From the NCBI GenBank assembly GCA_028285035.1, contig JANQQF010000125.1, positions 18,990-82,989 on the forward strand: 64,000 nucleotides of DNA. Direction: 5' to 3'. The notes under the pieces were generated by a model. That model searched no databases. It saw nothing but the letters and a program-made list of their open reading frames with translations, and was not told where the DNA came from. Both the position numbers and the translations under genes were made by a program. Origin of the DNA: Phycisphaerae bacterium. GTDB taxonomy: Bacteria; Chloroflexota; Anaerolineae; 4572-78; J111. How positions within the stretch are numbered: the first letter of the stretch is position 1; each line of letters opens with the position of its first letter. Below are positions 44,417 through 53,702 of this stretch, one piece after another.

Positions 44417-47275
44417 TTACTGATTCCCTTCTGGCTGATCTGGCAGAGGCAAATAAATCAGAAATCGACAGCCAGTGGTCACACTTCGATCTAAATCGAT
44501 TGTGCCCCCGACACGATTAAGATAAATTTTACACCACCATAAGCCATACCCTAATCCATCAGTTTTGGAGCTAACGCCCAAGTTGAAAACACTTGTTTCG
44601 TTCAAGTCGTGCGTAATGCCCGGACCATTGTCAGCCACAGAAACCTCAATGTATTGCCCAAGTAGCCGACTGGACAAATGCAGGATACCCGCACCCCGCA
44701 TCGCCTGAACTGCATTTTCAATCAAATTTCGAAATACCTCAACCAGTTGCTGTGTCGCCAAAATTTCTGGTATTTGCTCATCCAGCTCTAAAATAATTTC
44801 TAAGGTTGAAGGCTTTGTCTCCAAACTGTCTAAGGCTTTATGAATGCTTGTATTAACATCGGTTGGTTCCGTTGCCAACTTTTGAAACGGATTTCGAATA
44901 TTACGGGCCATATCGAGCGTTTTTTCGGCACTCCGTTCAATGGCTTCCAGTTTCTTTTCAAGAAAGTCTGGGGTCAGCGAATTATAATTCTGCTTAAACC
45001 GAATCTGCTGGACCAAAACTCGAATTGCCCCCACTGAATTATTGATATTGTGAACCATATTGCTGGCCATATCGCTCATCGCGGCAATCCGCTCTGCTTC
45101 ATTTGAACGTTCCTGGCTTTTTTCTAGCTCCTGATAATATTCAGTCATCTGAATGGCCACGGCGGTTTGGGTGGCCAAAATATCAAGAAGTGACTCATCC
45201 TCTTGGGAAAATGCATTAAATTGGGTACTGCCGATATTGATGACGCCAACCAAATCATCACCAACTAGAATTGGGGCAGCTAATTCTGAGCGGACAGCCT
45301 GCTTCAAATAGGTGTTTTCCCAACGCGTGCGAGCTAAATCTCGCACACGGGTGGTTAATCGACTTTGGGCCACCCACATCGTTAAGCCCTGATCGTATAT
45401 CGATAAATTGATGCTATCTTGGGGATAACAAGCTCTTGGAATGAGATCGCCACTTCGTTTATCGACCAGGGCTATATTGCCACAATCCGCATCAACAAGC
45501 TTCAGCCCCATATCTAAAATGCTATCAAGCATCTTGGGTTGATCTGCTGTGGAGCTGATGAGCCGATCAATATCCTGAAAACTTTGTAGCTCCTTGACCC
45601 GCCGACGAAGCCGTTGGTGCATATGCTCAAACTGACGGGCATTTCGAATGGCAATTGCGGCTTGGTTAGCAAAGGCCTTGAGGGCATCAAGTTGGCGGGG
45701 ATCAATATCTCCCCGCTCAGTCCCCGCATAAAGGATACCAAACAGTTGGTCTTCCGCCTTAATTGGCATAATAGCCAACGTTTGTAACCCAAACATCGTT
45801 TGAATCGTTTCAGATTTCTCGGCATCCAAGATCGGTCGAAAAACATTGTGTAAGTTATGGGTAATTTGAGCTTCACCGTTCAAGCAGACTTGAACCCCCA
45901 AGTTACTACGATGTTCTTTTAGCGAAACGCTACTCCCTATCAGTTTCTGTCCCACCAATTTTTCTGCCTGATCCTGCAAATCCGATTGAGCCACAATAGG
46001 TTCAAAGGCTAAGTCTCGGGCCGTCAACACTTGATGCTCATCATCGATGGTTGAGAGCATAACAGCGCGGTAGTTCAACCCTAACACAACCCCATTGACG
46101 ATTTGGGCCAACACCTCTGACAATGACAGGGTTGACTGTAACACCCCGAGAATGTCTCTCAGGCTGTTTAACTCGCGATTATGGCGCTCAAGCTGCACCA
46201 AACGATCTTGGCTTTCCTCATAAAGGTGTACCTGTTGCTCATAAAGTCGGGCATTCTCAATCGCAATCGCAGCCAGGTTAGCTAACGAACTCAAGAAACG
46301 CTCATTACGATAATTGAAGGCTTTACTATGCTGGCTGGCCACGCTAATCGTTCCTACACAGTTGTTTCGCCAGGATATGGGGGCGACCATCAACGAGCCA
46401 AATGTAACCCCACGAGACACGAAGAAAGGATCATCTTGCACCAAGCCTATGTTTATGGGTTGATTCTCTTGCAATACTCGCCCAGCCACCCCCTCACCAA
46501 TTGCAAAGCCCGAAGGAGAATTCATCCCGTTCTTAGGAGGGGGCACACGAACCTGATACTCCAGTCGGCCTGTTTTCACATCCAAAAGATGGATAATCGC
46601 TCGATCAGCCACATCTAACCGACTCAGGGTCAGGCTAGCGATCAAATCGAGCAACTCATTCAAATCACGAGTTTCGGTAAAAAGACCTGCGATATCAAAT
46701 AAGGCATATGTATCAGACAAAAGCTGATTTGTCCCCTTATATCGCTGCATATTTTCAATGGCGATGGCTGTATAATCGGCAAAAGGGATGAGTACCTGCA
46801 TGTGTTTATGCACAAATGTCCGGGGGCTACCATTGATGTAAAGACCAAGCACCCCATAGATTGTTTCACCGTGTCGAATCGGCAGATTTATGACAGATGT
46901 TGCGGGAAAATCTAATTTGATTTTAGCGGATTGTTGCGAGGCAGGGGTATGCTCAATCAACGTTGGGCGGCCTGTCGAGAAAACTCGACCAATCATAGAG
47001 GTGCCTACTGCTGATTGTCTATAGCTGTTAGCATCATCCCGATTAAATCCCGAGGAAGAGTGGATGTACAGCTCGTTTGAGGTATCATCGAGCAAAAAAA
47101 TTGCTGCTTTGTCTGCCCCCGAAAAGTCAGCCGTAGTCTCGACAATTTGCTGTAAAATCGGTTCGACATTCAGTGTACTGGCAATTTTTTCAAGGATTCT
47201 CAAGCGAGCACGAATAACCGTCTCATTCGCGGGGATGACTGGCTGAACAGCTTCAACCATTTTAGAATCACTCAT
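44417..47275 (-). CDS. Soluble multi-GAF sensor histidine kinase, 952 aa
   Basis: No transmembrane segment is seen. Four GAF domains lie at about 35-180, 200-350, 375-545 and 560-725; signs are repeated blocks such as KAAIFLLDDTSNELYIHSSS, GEGVAGRVLQENQP and SELAAPILVGDDLVGVINIG. The kinase part has a phospho-acceptor segment ASNMVHNINNSVGAIRVLVQ (HNINN in place of the usual HELRTP). Its ATPase domain has FRNLIENAVQAM, VADNGPGITHD and DGLGYGLWWCK. The HNINN type is related to NtrB-like and GAF-linked kinases with HxxNN boxes. ATG at 47275 was chosen: TGGAG lies upstream, and an in-frame TTG adds eight residues. It heads the operon with the receiver and the receiver-kinase fusion. Confidence 0.9.
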   Translation of the reverse strand: MSDSKMVEAVQPVIPANETVIRARLRILEKIASTLNVEPILQQIVETTADFSGADKAAIFLLDDTSNELYIHSSSGFNRDDANSYRQSAVGTSMIGRVFSTGRPTLIEHTPASQQSAKIKLDFPATSVINLPIRHGETIYGVLGLYINGSPRTFVHKHMQVLIPFADYTAIAIENMQRYKGTNQLLSDTYALFDIAGLFTETRDLNELLDLIASLTLSRLDVADRAIIHLLDVKTGRLEYQVRVPPPKNGMNSPSGFAIGEGVAGRVLQENQPINIGLVQDDPFFVSRGVTFGSLMVAPISWRNNCVGTISVASQHSKAFNYRNERFLSSLANLAAIAIENARLYEQQVHLYEESQDRLVQLERHNRELNSLRDILGVLQSTLSLSEVLAQIVNGVVLGLNYRAVMLSTIDDEHQVLTARDLAFEPIVAQSDLQDQAEKLVGQKLIGSSVSLKEHRSNLGVQVCLNGEAQITHNLHNVFRPILDAEKSETIQTMFGLQTLAIMPIKAEDQLFGILYAGTERGDIDPRQLDALKAFANQAAIAIRNARQFEHMHQRLRRRVKELQSFQDIDRLISSTADQPKMLDSILDMGLKLVDADCGNIALVDKRSGDLIPRACYPQDSINLSIYDQGLTMWVAQSRLTTRVRDLARTRWENTYLKQAVRSELAAPILVGDDLVGVINIGSTQFNAFSQEDESLLDILATQTAVAIQMTEYYQELEKSQERSNEAERIAAMSDMASNMVHNINNSVGAIRVLVQQIRFKQNYNSLTPDFLEKKLEAIERSAEKTLDMARNIRNPFQKLATEPTDVNTSIHKALDSLETKPSTLEIILELDEQIPEILATQQLVEVFRNLIENAVQAMRGAGILHLSSRLLGQYIEVSVADNGPGITHDLNETSVFNLGVSSKTDGLGYGLWWCKIYLNRVGGTIDLDRSVTTGCRFLIYLPLPDQPEGNQ

Positions 47276-47470
47276 GATAAAACTCCAGGTCGGGGACAAA
47301 ATTTATTTGAGAAGTTGTAAGCGCTGGTAGAATTCTAATCGAACTGTCTCTTGCTAGACCTTGTATTAAACCACTTGCTTTAAAAAGAGGCATAAGAATA
47401 TTAGCAGTATAGCAGTTTTTTAAGCAAGCGTTAGTAGGAAAATGGAGCTATCACAGTGACTAAGGTGATG

Positions 47471-47498
47471 TTGAAATGTGTTAGGCCTATGCTATAAT
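47471..47498 (+). promoter_or_regulatory. Strong sigma-70 promoter of tgt
   Basis: TTGAAA (47471-47476), a 16-base spacer and TATAAT (47493-47498) preceded by TGC (extended -10). Transcription would start near 47505, so the tgt start must be the ATG at 47529, giving a leader of about 24 bases. Confidence 0.75.
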
Positions 47499-47528
47499 AG
47501 CGCACTTATATCATTGGACACAAGGTTT

Positions 47529-48659
47529 ATGACATTCTCATTTGAACTGATTACCGAAGACACACACACAAATGCGCGGGCAGGTGTAATTCATACTCCC
47601 CACGGCGCAATTCCAACGCCAGTTTTTGCCCCGGTTGGCACGCAGGCTACCGTTAAATCCTTGGCGCCCCCAGATTTACTAGAGCTTGATGCCACCTTGA
47701 TTTTGAGCAATACCTATCACCTCTACTTGCGCCCTGGCGCAGACCTTATCGCCGATTTTGGTGGCTTACACAACTTTATGAAGTGGGATCGGCCCATTCT
47801 AACGGACTCCGGTGGATTTCAAGTCTTCAGCCTATCTGGCTTACGCAAAATTGATAATGATGGAGTCACCTTTCGATCACATATCGACGGCTCAAAGCAT
47901 CGTTTCACCCCCGAACGAGTCATCCAAATCCAGGAGAAACTTGGGGCCGATATCATTATGTCCTTTGACGAGTGCCCTGAGCCTGACAATTATGACTATA
48001 ACATCGAGGCCCTGGCCCGAACCCACCGTTGGGCCGAGCAGGGAAAACTCGCCCAATCTCGTTCGGACCAAGCCCTCTACGGCATTGTTCAGGGCGGTAT
48101 CTTTCCAGATTTACGGGCCAAAAGTGCCGAATTTTTGACCAGCCTGGACTTTCCAGGCTATAGCATCGGTGGCTTAAGCGTTGGTGAGAGCAAGCCTGAT
48201 ATGCACGCGATGCTAGAGGTCGTTCATCCTATCTTGCCCCGCCATAAACCACGCTATTTAATGGGGGTTGGTAGCCCTGAAGATTTATTTGAATGTGTGG
48301 CTCGAGGGGTCGATCAATTTGATTGCGTGCTGCCTACGCGTATTGCCCGCAATGGAGCTGTCTTTACGCATCAAGGTCGCATTAATCTTCGCAATGCCCG
48401 CTTTGCCTCAGACAAAAATCCCATCGAAGAAGGCTGCACGTGTTACACTTGTCGCACCTTTAGTTTGGCCTACATTCGCCATCTGATTACGGCTAAAGAA
48501 ACGCTCGCACTTCGGCTGACAACGTTGCATAATCTTCATTTTATGTTAGAAATAATGAGGCGTATTCGTCAATCAATCTTGGATGGAACATTTGCCGAAT
48601 ATAAGACCCAATTTTTAACAGCCTATCAACCTGTTCCAGAAGAAAAGCGTCGCACGTAG
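47529..48659 (+). CDS. tgt: tRNA-guanine transglycosylase, 376 aa
   Basis: Tgt exchanges guanine-34 of certain tRNAs for a queuosine precursor. The sequence has GTQATVKSLAPPDL, the nucleophile region LTDSGGFQVFSLS, SFDECPEPDNYDYN, YGIVQGGIFPDLR, GGLSVGES and DQFDCVLPTRIARNGAVFT. The zinc site CTCYTCRTFSLAYIRHL is intact. The length is typical of bacterial enzymes. The ATG at 47529 is fixed by the promoter; an upstream open frame would begin within the promoter itself. No other queuosine gene is nearby. Confidence 0.97.
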   Translation: MTFSFELITEDTHTNARAGVIHTPHGAIPTPVFAPVGTQATVKSLAPPDLLELDATLILSNTYHLYLRPGADLIADFGGLHNFMKWDRPILTDSGGFQVFSLSGLRKIDNDGVTFRSHIDGSKHRFTPERVIQIQEKLGADIIMSFDECPEPDNYDYNIEALARTHRWAEQGKLAQSRSDQALYGIVQGGIFPDLRAKSAEFLTSLDFPGYSIGGLSVGESKPDMHAMLEVVHPILPRHKPRYLMGVGSPEDLFECVARGVDQFDCVLPTRIARNGAVFTHQGRINLRNARFASDKNPIEEGCTCYTCRTFSLAYIRHLITAKETLALRLTTLHNLHFMLEIMRRIRQSILDGTFAEYKTQFLTAYQPVPEEKRRT

Positions 48660-48734
48660 ATATACTGACCACTTAGTTTAGCTAGACACAATAACGACTC
48701 AAGCCACTATATTCAACAGGAGCAACAGCAGAAA

Positions 48735-49550
48735 ATGGACCTACTACAAGCCTTCATCCTTGGCATAGTCCAAGGGGCCACCGAATATATTCCCGTATCC
48801 AGTTCAGCCCATCTTGTCTTGGTTCCCTGGTTTTTAGGCTGGGAAGATCCGTCATTTGAGTTTGAAGTATTAATCCAACTCGGCACCCTGCTTGGCGTAT
48901 TTATCTTTTTTTGGGAGGATATTTGGACCATAGCAAAAGCTGTATTAACTGGGCTGGCCCAACGAAAGCCTTTTGAAACATTTGAGTCAAAATTAGGTTG
49001 GTTTGTGGTCTTAGCCACCATTCCCGCTGCTGTTTTTGGACTAGCCTTCAAAGATGTATTTGAACAGGCCTATGCCAGCCCGCAATTAGCTGGTGCATTC
49101 TTAATTTTGACCGCAATCTTACTGGTTGTTGCCGAGCGCTTTGGGGCACGAACACGAGAGCTTGAGAAAATAACCTGGTTGGATGCCCTTATCATCGGAT
49201 TTTGGCAAGTCGCCGCGATCTTGCCAGGAATTAGCCGCTCCGGTTCAACCATCAGTGGGGCGGTGCTTCGCAATTTTACACGCCCAGCCGCTGCTCGGTT
49301 TAGCTTCTTAATCTCAATCCCAGCCTTGCTTGGGGCCGGGGTTGTAGCAACCGTAGATTTGTTGGAATCAGGAACCCTAGCCACTCAGCTACCTGCCATT
49401 TCAGTTGGATTTCTATCGGCAGCCGTTTCCGGCTACATCTGTATCCGTTGGCTGCTACACTATCTTCAGCGTAATTCTCTATATGTTTTCGCCACCTACT
49501 GTCTTATTGTCAGTATTGCCAGCATCGTCTACGGCTTTGTCATCAGCTAA
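48735..49550 (+). CDS. uppP: Undecaprenyl-diphosphatase (BacA family), 271 aa
   Basis: UppP recycles the lipid carrier of peptidoglycan synthesis by removing one phosphate from undecaprenyl diphosphate. This polytopic membrane protein has the first signature GIVQGATEYIPVSSSAHLVL (Glu-rich, serine motif) and the second PGISRSGSTISGAVLRNFTR. Eight or so helices fit the family. Overexpression of this family gives bacitracin resistance. It follows tgt by 75 bp on the same strand and is convergent with the hydrolase gene, nine bases apart. Confidence 0.96.
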   Translation: MDLLQAFILGIVQGATEYIPVSSSAHLVLVPWFLGWEDPSFEFEVLIQLGTLLGVFIFFWEDIWTIAKAVLTGLAQRKPFETFESKLGWFVVLATIPAAVFGLAFKDVFEQAYASPQLAGAFLILTAILLVVAERFGARTRELEKITWLDALIIGFWQVAAILPGISRSGSTISGAVLRNFTRPAAARFSFLISIPALLGAGVVATVDLLESGTLATQLPAISVGFLSAAVSGYICIRWLLHYLQRNSLYVFATYCLIVSIASIVYGFVIS

Positions 49551-49559
49551 CAATCATAT

Positions 49560-50186
49560 TTACAGCCACGGGTTACTGGCTCGCTCACGTCCAATTGTTG
49601 TGACCGGGCCGTGCCCGGAGCAAACTACAGTGTCATCAGGCAACACCATCAGCTTTTCATTGATGCTATTCATCAAAACTTCGTAACTCCCACCGGGCAA
49701 GTCAACCCGCCCAATACCACCCGCAAATAAGACATCACCATCAAATATGACATTAGATTGGGCTTCATAAAAGCTCACGTGCCCGACCGTGTGCCCTGGG
49801 GTAAACAATACCTCAAATGTATGCTCACCAAAGGTTATTTTGTCACCTTCAGCCAACATCATATCCGGCTCAGGGCTGGGAGGCGCCTCAATACCAAATA
49901 ACTTTGCGCCACCGTTTTCCCGTAACAATGGTAACTCTAGGGGATGGATAGCCAACGGGACGCCAATGGCCTCAACCAAAGCCCCATTGGCCATAATATG
50001 ATCAAAATGAGCGTGGGTATTCAAAATATATTTTATTGTCAACCCAAGGGCTTTCACTTCAGCCAAAATACGGTCGCCTTCGTCACCAGGATCAATAACG
50101 ACTCCTTCTTTTGTGGTCTCACATCCGGCAATGTAACAATTCGTTTGGATCGGGCCGACAGGTAATTGTTTAACAATCAAAATCAT
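49560..50186 (-). CDS. Metallo-beta-lactamase-fold hydrolase (YcbL/glyoxalase II-like), 208 aa
   Basis: The zinc-binding motif THAHFDHI (HxHxDH) is intact, with later ligands in FTPGHTVGHVSFYE, VIFDGDVLFAGGIGRVDLPG and VVCSGHGPVTTIGRE. At about 208 residues it matches the short YcbL-type group, which lacks the C-terminal substrate domain of classical glyoxalase II. It may act on glutathione-like or bacillithiol-like thioesters or be a general MBL hydrolase. The start MILIVKQLPVGPIQTNCYI is typical of the family. It is transcribed against uppP and the HAD gene. Confidence 0.9.
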   Translation of the reverse strand: MILIVKQLPVGPIQTNCYIAGCETTKEGVVIDPGDEGDRILAEVKALGLTIKYILNTHAHFDHIMANGALVEAIGVPLAIHPLELPLLRENGGAKLFGIEAPPSPEPDMMLAEGDKITFGEHTFEVLFTPGHTVGHVSFYEAQSNVIFDGDVLFAGGIGRVDLPGGSYEVLMNSINEKLMVLPDDTVVCSGHGPVTTIGRERASNPWL

Positions 50187-50273
50187 TCTCCAGAAGTAAA
50201 TTTATTCGGCAGGAGTATAACCTACGTCTGTTCCATTTTCAACTTTGATCGCTGGACAGCCATCCTGAGTCGT

Positions 50274-50295
50274 GTTACTATTTCAGTAACTTTTT
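50274..50295 (+). terminator. Weak T-tailed hairpin in the HAD gene leader
   Basis: GTTACT (50274-50279) and AGTAAC (50285-50290) flank a five-base loop and are followed by TTTTT. The stem is AT-rich. It lies about 125 bases upstream of the HAD gene on the same strand. Confidence 0.4.
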
Positions 50296-50311
50296 GTGAT
50301 CTTTAAAAACT

Positions 50312-50370
50312 GAGCACCTGGTTTGGGGCGATTTATCTTTGATTGCATCTCAACCATTGTGCTCTTTTTT
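50312..50370 (+). terminator. Terminator-like structure 49 bases before the HAD gene
   Basis: GAGCAC (50312-50317) pairs with GTGCTC (50359-50364), and inside this GGTT (50320-50323) pairs with AACC (50352-50355), closing a long loop; TTTTTT follows. No plus-strand gene ends near, so attenuation of the HAD operon or the end of a small RNA is possible. Confidence 0.5.
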
Positions 50371-50418
50371 ATGCCCAAAATTTAGCAGTAGAATCCAAAC
50401 ACAAAGGCAAAATTTATT

Positions 50419-51099
50419 TTGAGCGATGATAACCAATCCCAATATCAATACATTCTGTTTGATTTAGACGATACCCTATATCCAAAAGAAGCAGGGATTA
50501 TGAAGGATATTGTGCAACGAATTATGGATTATATGGTCCATAAGGTAAATATCCCCCCAGATGATGTATCAACTAAAAGAGTCTATTTTCATCAGACCTA
50601 TGGTACTGCCTTACGAGGCTTAATGGAGGAGTATCAAATTGATCCTGATGATTTTCTGGATTATGTTCATGACGTGAATCCAGCTAATTTTTTTGGGGCC
50701 AGTCCCCCGTTGGATCGCATGCTTGATGCTATTCCACTACAGAAAGCAGTTTTTACTAACTCTGATATCTTTCACAGTGAGCGCGTCTTAGGCACACTCA
50801 AAGTACGCCATCATTTCGAGCAAATCATCGATATTCGAGCTGTTAATTTTAAAAGTAAACCAGATCCAATGGCATATCACCAGGCCTTGAATCTACTGGG
50901 GACAACTGCCCCCCAATGTATTTTTGTTGAAGACTCACCCCGCAATCTGATCCCAGCGAAAAATTTGGGAATGACCACAATTTTAGTTGGTGATCGCGGG
51001 CAAAATGAAGCAGTAGATTACATGGTACCCACCATCTTTCACGTCCGCGAAGTTCTGGCAAATCTGCTCCCTATGGAAGGGCCACATTCAATATGGTAA
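50419..51099 (+). CDS. HAD-family hydrolase, pyrimidine 5'-nucleotidase-like, 226 aa
   Basis: A haloacid-dehalogenase phosphatase. Motif I is ILFDLDDTLYPKEAGI (nucleophile Asp then general-acid Asp), motif II is KAVFTNSD, motif III the Lys in VNFKSKPDPMAY and motif IV FVEDSPRNLIPAKNLG. The small helical cap and the DDTLYP signature match the yeast SDT1/plant pyrimidine 5'-nucleotidase group. Translation starts at TTG 50419; AAAGG lies about 11 bases upstream and no better start exists before motif I. Its end overlaps the next gene by seven bases. Two terminator-like hairpins occupy its leader. Confidence 0.88.
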   Translation: MSDDNQSQYQYILFDLDDTLYPKEAGIMKDIVQRIMDYMVHKVNIPPDDVSTKRVYFHQTYGTALRGLMEEYQIDPDDFLDYVHDVNPANFFGASPPLDRMLDAIPLQKAVFTNSDIFHSERVLGTLKVRHHFEQIIDIRAVNFKSKPDPMAYHQALNLLGTTAPQCIFVEDSPRNLIPAKNLGMTTILVGDRGQNEAVDYMVPTIFHVREVLANLLPMEGPHSIW

Positions 51100-51503
51100 A
51101 ACAAGTCGCTGAAACGACATTTCATGTTCGTTATGCCGAAACCGATCAAATGGGCATCGTCCATCACGCCTCCTATGTTGTTTGGTTGGAAGAAGGGCGC
51201 AGTACTTGGCTCCGTCAGTTTGGCCGATCTTATGCTGAATTTGAGGCTGAGGGCTTCATGTTGGCTGTCTCCGATTTACAATTACGCTACAAGCAGCCCG
51301 CAAAATATGACCAGCGTGTCACCACCCGCGCTTGGATTTCCGAGGTGAAAAGTCGACTGGTTCGGTTTGACTATGAGATTGTCGAGGCAGTATCAGGTGA
51401 ACTCTTTGTCACGGGTTATACAAGACATATTTGTATCGATGCTCAAGGAAATGCTACAAAAATACCAAAACCTTGGCAAGATTTAATGCGTCAGGAAAGT
51501 TAA
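51093..51503 (+). CDS. Acyl-CoA thioesterase, YbgC/FadM-like hotdog fold, 136 aa
   Basis: A hotdog thioesterase with the family signature HVRYAETDQMGIVHHASYVV (Asp then GIVHH), followed by YAEFEAEGFMLAVSDLQLRY and a central strand RLVRFDYEIV. The closest group is YbgC/FadM-like. It overlaps the HAD gene by seven bases, so the two are translated together, although no shared pathway is evident. It is distinct from the other 4HBT-type protein at 41514-41951. A strong terminator follows. Confidence 0.9.
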   Translation: MVKQVAETTFHVRYAETDQMGIVHHASYVVWLEEGRSTWLRQFGRSYAEFEAEGFMLAVSDLQLRYKQPAKYDQRVTTRAWISEVKSRLVRFDYEIVEAVSGELFVTGYTRHICIDAQGNATKIPKPWQDLMRQES

Positions 51504-51527
51504 GTAACGTTTAATTACCTAGAATCA

Positions 51528-51560
51528 AAAAAGCCATCGTCGATAAAACGATGGCTTTTT
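51528..51560. terminator. Bidirectional intrinsic terminator
   Basis: Perfect 12-bp arms AAAAAGCCATCG (51528-51539) and CGATGGCTTTTT (51549-51560) enclose a nine-base loop, with A- and T-runs on both sides. It serves the convergent thioesterase and ftsH genes. Confidence 0.9.
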
Positions 51561-51575
51561 GATTACATTAAGGAT

Positions 51576-53534
51576 TTATGCAGGCAATGGCGACGGCGAC
51601 GGCGGTAAAACCTGAGGGGGTGAATCATCACGATCTTGCGTCGAAGTTTGTTCTGAAGGAGACTCCTCGTCATCCGTTGTCGTTGGGGTCCCACCGGTCG
51701 TTTGCTTTTCTTCATCTTCCCCATCAACCAAGGCTGCAAACTGTGCTCCGGTTAACGTTTCTTCTTCCAGAAGTTTCTCAGAAACGAGCTTTAATGTATC
51801 AAGATGATCGGTCAAAATTTGCCGTGCTCGATTATAAGCCTCATCTACCAAATGTCGCACTTCAGAGTCGATCAATTCGGCGATTTCTTCACTGTAATTC
51901 CGTTGCTCACTTAACTGACGTCCTAAGAAGATCAACTCATCCCGCTCGCCAAACGTGCGTGGTCCCAATTTCTTACTCATTCCAAATTGCGTGACCATCG
52001 CTCGGGCTAGCTGAGTAACTTGTTGGAGATCCTGTCGTGCTCCAGTATTAAAGTTATCAAACATGATCTCTTCCGCCGCACGTCCACCTAAGGCCACCGC
52101 TAACCGAGCTTTGAAAGCCGAGACACTGACCAAACGCTGATCATCTCTTGGCAAGAATAAGGTTACACCCAAGGCCCCACCACGAGAAACAATTGTAATT
52201 TTGTGAACTGGGTCTGCTTCGGGGATCATATGGGCAACGAGGGCGTGTCCAGCTTCGTGATAAGCTGTCCCAACGCGGTCCTCTTCATTTTGCGCCCGAT
52301 TTCGGCGCTCCGGCCCAAGACGAATTTTCTCAATGGCGTCTTGCAAATCGGTCATATTGATTTGCTTCTTATTACGTCGGGCGGCCAGGATCGCCCCTTC
52401 ATTGATAACGTTTTCTAAATCCGCCCCAGAAAAGCCAATCGTTGTTTTCGCCAAGGCTTCCATATCCACATCATTTGCCAGTGGCTTACCTTTACCGTGC
52501 ACTTCCAAAATCTTGCGGCGGCCTAACCAATCTGGCTGGTCAAGGACAACACGTCGGTCAAAACGACCAGGGCGTAGCAAGGCGGGGTCCAAAATATCAG
52601 GTCGGTTTGTCGCTGCGATAATAATAACGTTTGTATCGGTTTCAAAACCATCCATTTCAACCAAAATCTGGTTCAAGGTCTGCTCACGCTCATCGTGACT
52701 ACCGCCCAAGCCAGCCCCCCGATGCCGACCAACCGCATCAATCTCATCCACAAAAATGATACAGGGGCTGTTTCGTTTGGCTTGGTCAAACAGATCACGA
52801 ACCCGACTGGCCCCAACCCCAACAAACATCTCAACAAATTCCGAACCAGAAATGCTAAAGAAGGGTACACCCGCCTCACCGGATACTGCTTTGGCCAGCA
52901 AGGTTTTACCACAACCAGGCGGGCCAACCATCAAGACCCCTTTGGGGATACGTGCACCAAGTGAGATAAACTTCTCAGGTTCACGCAGAAACTCAACAAC
53001 TTCAGTCAACTCTTGCTTTGCTTCTTCAGCGCCAGCCACGTCATCAAATGTGACGGTGGGTTTATCGCCGGTAAACATTCGAGCTCGGCTTTTCCCAAAA
53101 CTCAAGGCCTGGTTATTAGAACCTTGAGCCTGACGCAACATGAAGAACAGCAAACCACCAATAATAAGCAAGGGCAAAATTGTGATGGCAATGGCTCCGA
53201 TGTTACTAAATGCACCAGGCGGAATAACCTCGACATCAACGCCACTTAGGTCTTCCGGTGTTACCCCCAATGTTTCAAGGGTAACAAAAAGACTGACGTC
53301 AGTCTCTTTACGAGATGTAGCGGCTGGTGTATTGGCATTTGTATATTCAACCGTAACCTCATCATCTTCAATACTTAGCTTACTTACCCGCCCGGCCTTA
53401 AGATCTTCTGCGATTTTCGTAATTTCAATCTCATCGGTTGCTGATGAATTTGAGAACACGCTAAAAATAAGTAGCATGACCGCAATAATTACCAGCACAT
53501 AAACAAGACTGTTTTTAACAAGTCCTGAATTCAC
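51576..53534 (-). CDS. ftsH: ATP-dependent zinc metalloprotease FtsH, 652 aa
   Basis: FtsH extracts and degrades membrane and soluble proteins. The order is as expected: TM1 ([18 protein letters not shown]), an extracytoplasmic domain, TM2 ([18 protein letters not shown]), and an AAA module with Walker [14 protein letters not shown], Walker [13 protein letters not shown] and [22 protein letters not shown]. The protease has the zinc motif [11 protein letters not shown]. The tail is long, acidic and Pro/Ser-rich. GTG at 53534 is the likely start: GGAGGAT lies five bases upstream and overlaps the alternative TTG at 53546, which therefore cannot be the start. Confidence 0.97.
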   Translation of the reverse strand: MNSGLVKNSLVYVLVIIAVMLLIFSVFSNSSATDEIEITKIAEDLKAGRVSKLSIEDDEVTVEYTNANTPAATSRKETDVSLFVTLETLGVTPEDLSGVDVEVIPPGAFSNIGAIAITILPLLIIGGLLFFMLRQAQGSNNQALSFGKSRARMFTGDKPTVTFDDVAGAEEAKQELTEVVEFLREPEKFISLGARIPKGVLMVGPPGCGKTLLAKAVSGEAGVPFFSISGSEFVEMFVGVGASRVRDLFDQAKRNSPCIIFVDEIDAVGRHRGAGLGGSHDEREQTLNQILVEMDGFETDTNVIIIAATNRPDILDPALLRPGRFDRRVVLDQPDWLGRRKILEVHGKGKPLANDVDMEALAKTTIGFSGADLENVINEGAILAARRNKKQINMTDLQDAIEKIRLGPERRNRAQNEEDRVGTAYHEAGHALVAHMIPEADPVHKITIVSRGGALGVTLFLPRDDQRLVSVSAFKARLAVALGGRAAEEIMFDNFNTGARQDLQQVTQLARAMVTQFGMSKKLGPRTFGERDELIFLGRQLSEQRNYSEEIAELIDSEVRHLVDEAYNRARQILTDHLDTLKLVSEKLLEEETLTGAQFAALVDGEDEEKQTTGGTPTTTDDEESPSEQTSTQDRDDSPPQVLPPSPSPLPA

Positions 53535-53569
53535 ACTATCCTCCAAACGAATGTAAAAAGTTGACGGTT

Positions 53570-53598
53570 ATTATACCAAAATAAGACCAATTCGCCAA
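53570..53598 (-). promoter_or_regulatory. Sigma-70 promoter of ftsH
   Basis: On the minus strand TTGGCG (53598-53593), a 17-base spacer and TATAAT (53575-53570) lie about 35 bases upstream of the chosen GTG start. Confidence 0.7.
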
Positions 53599-53702
53599 CA
53601 TAAATTTAAATGACTACTCTATATTATAATCAAATTTTAAAAATTCTTTAAGTTTTTACTTGCACCATGGGCATTTTGCGCTGTAAGGAGTAAAAGATGG
53701 GC

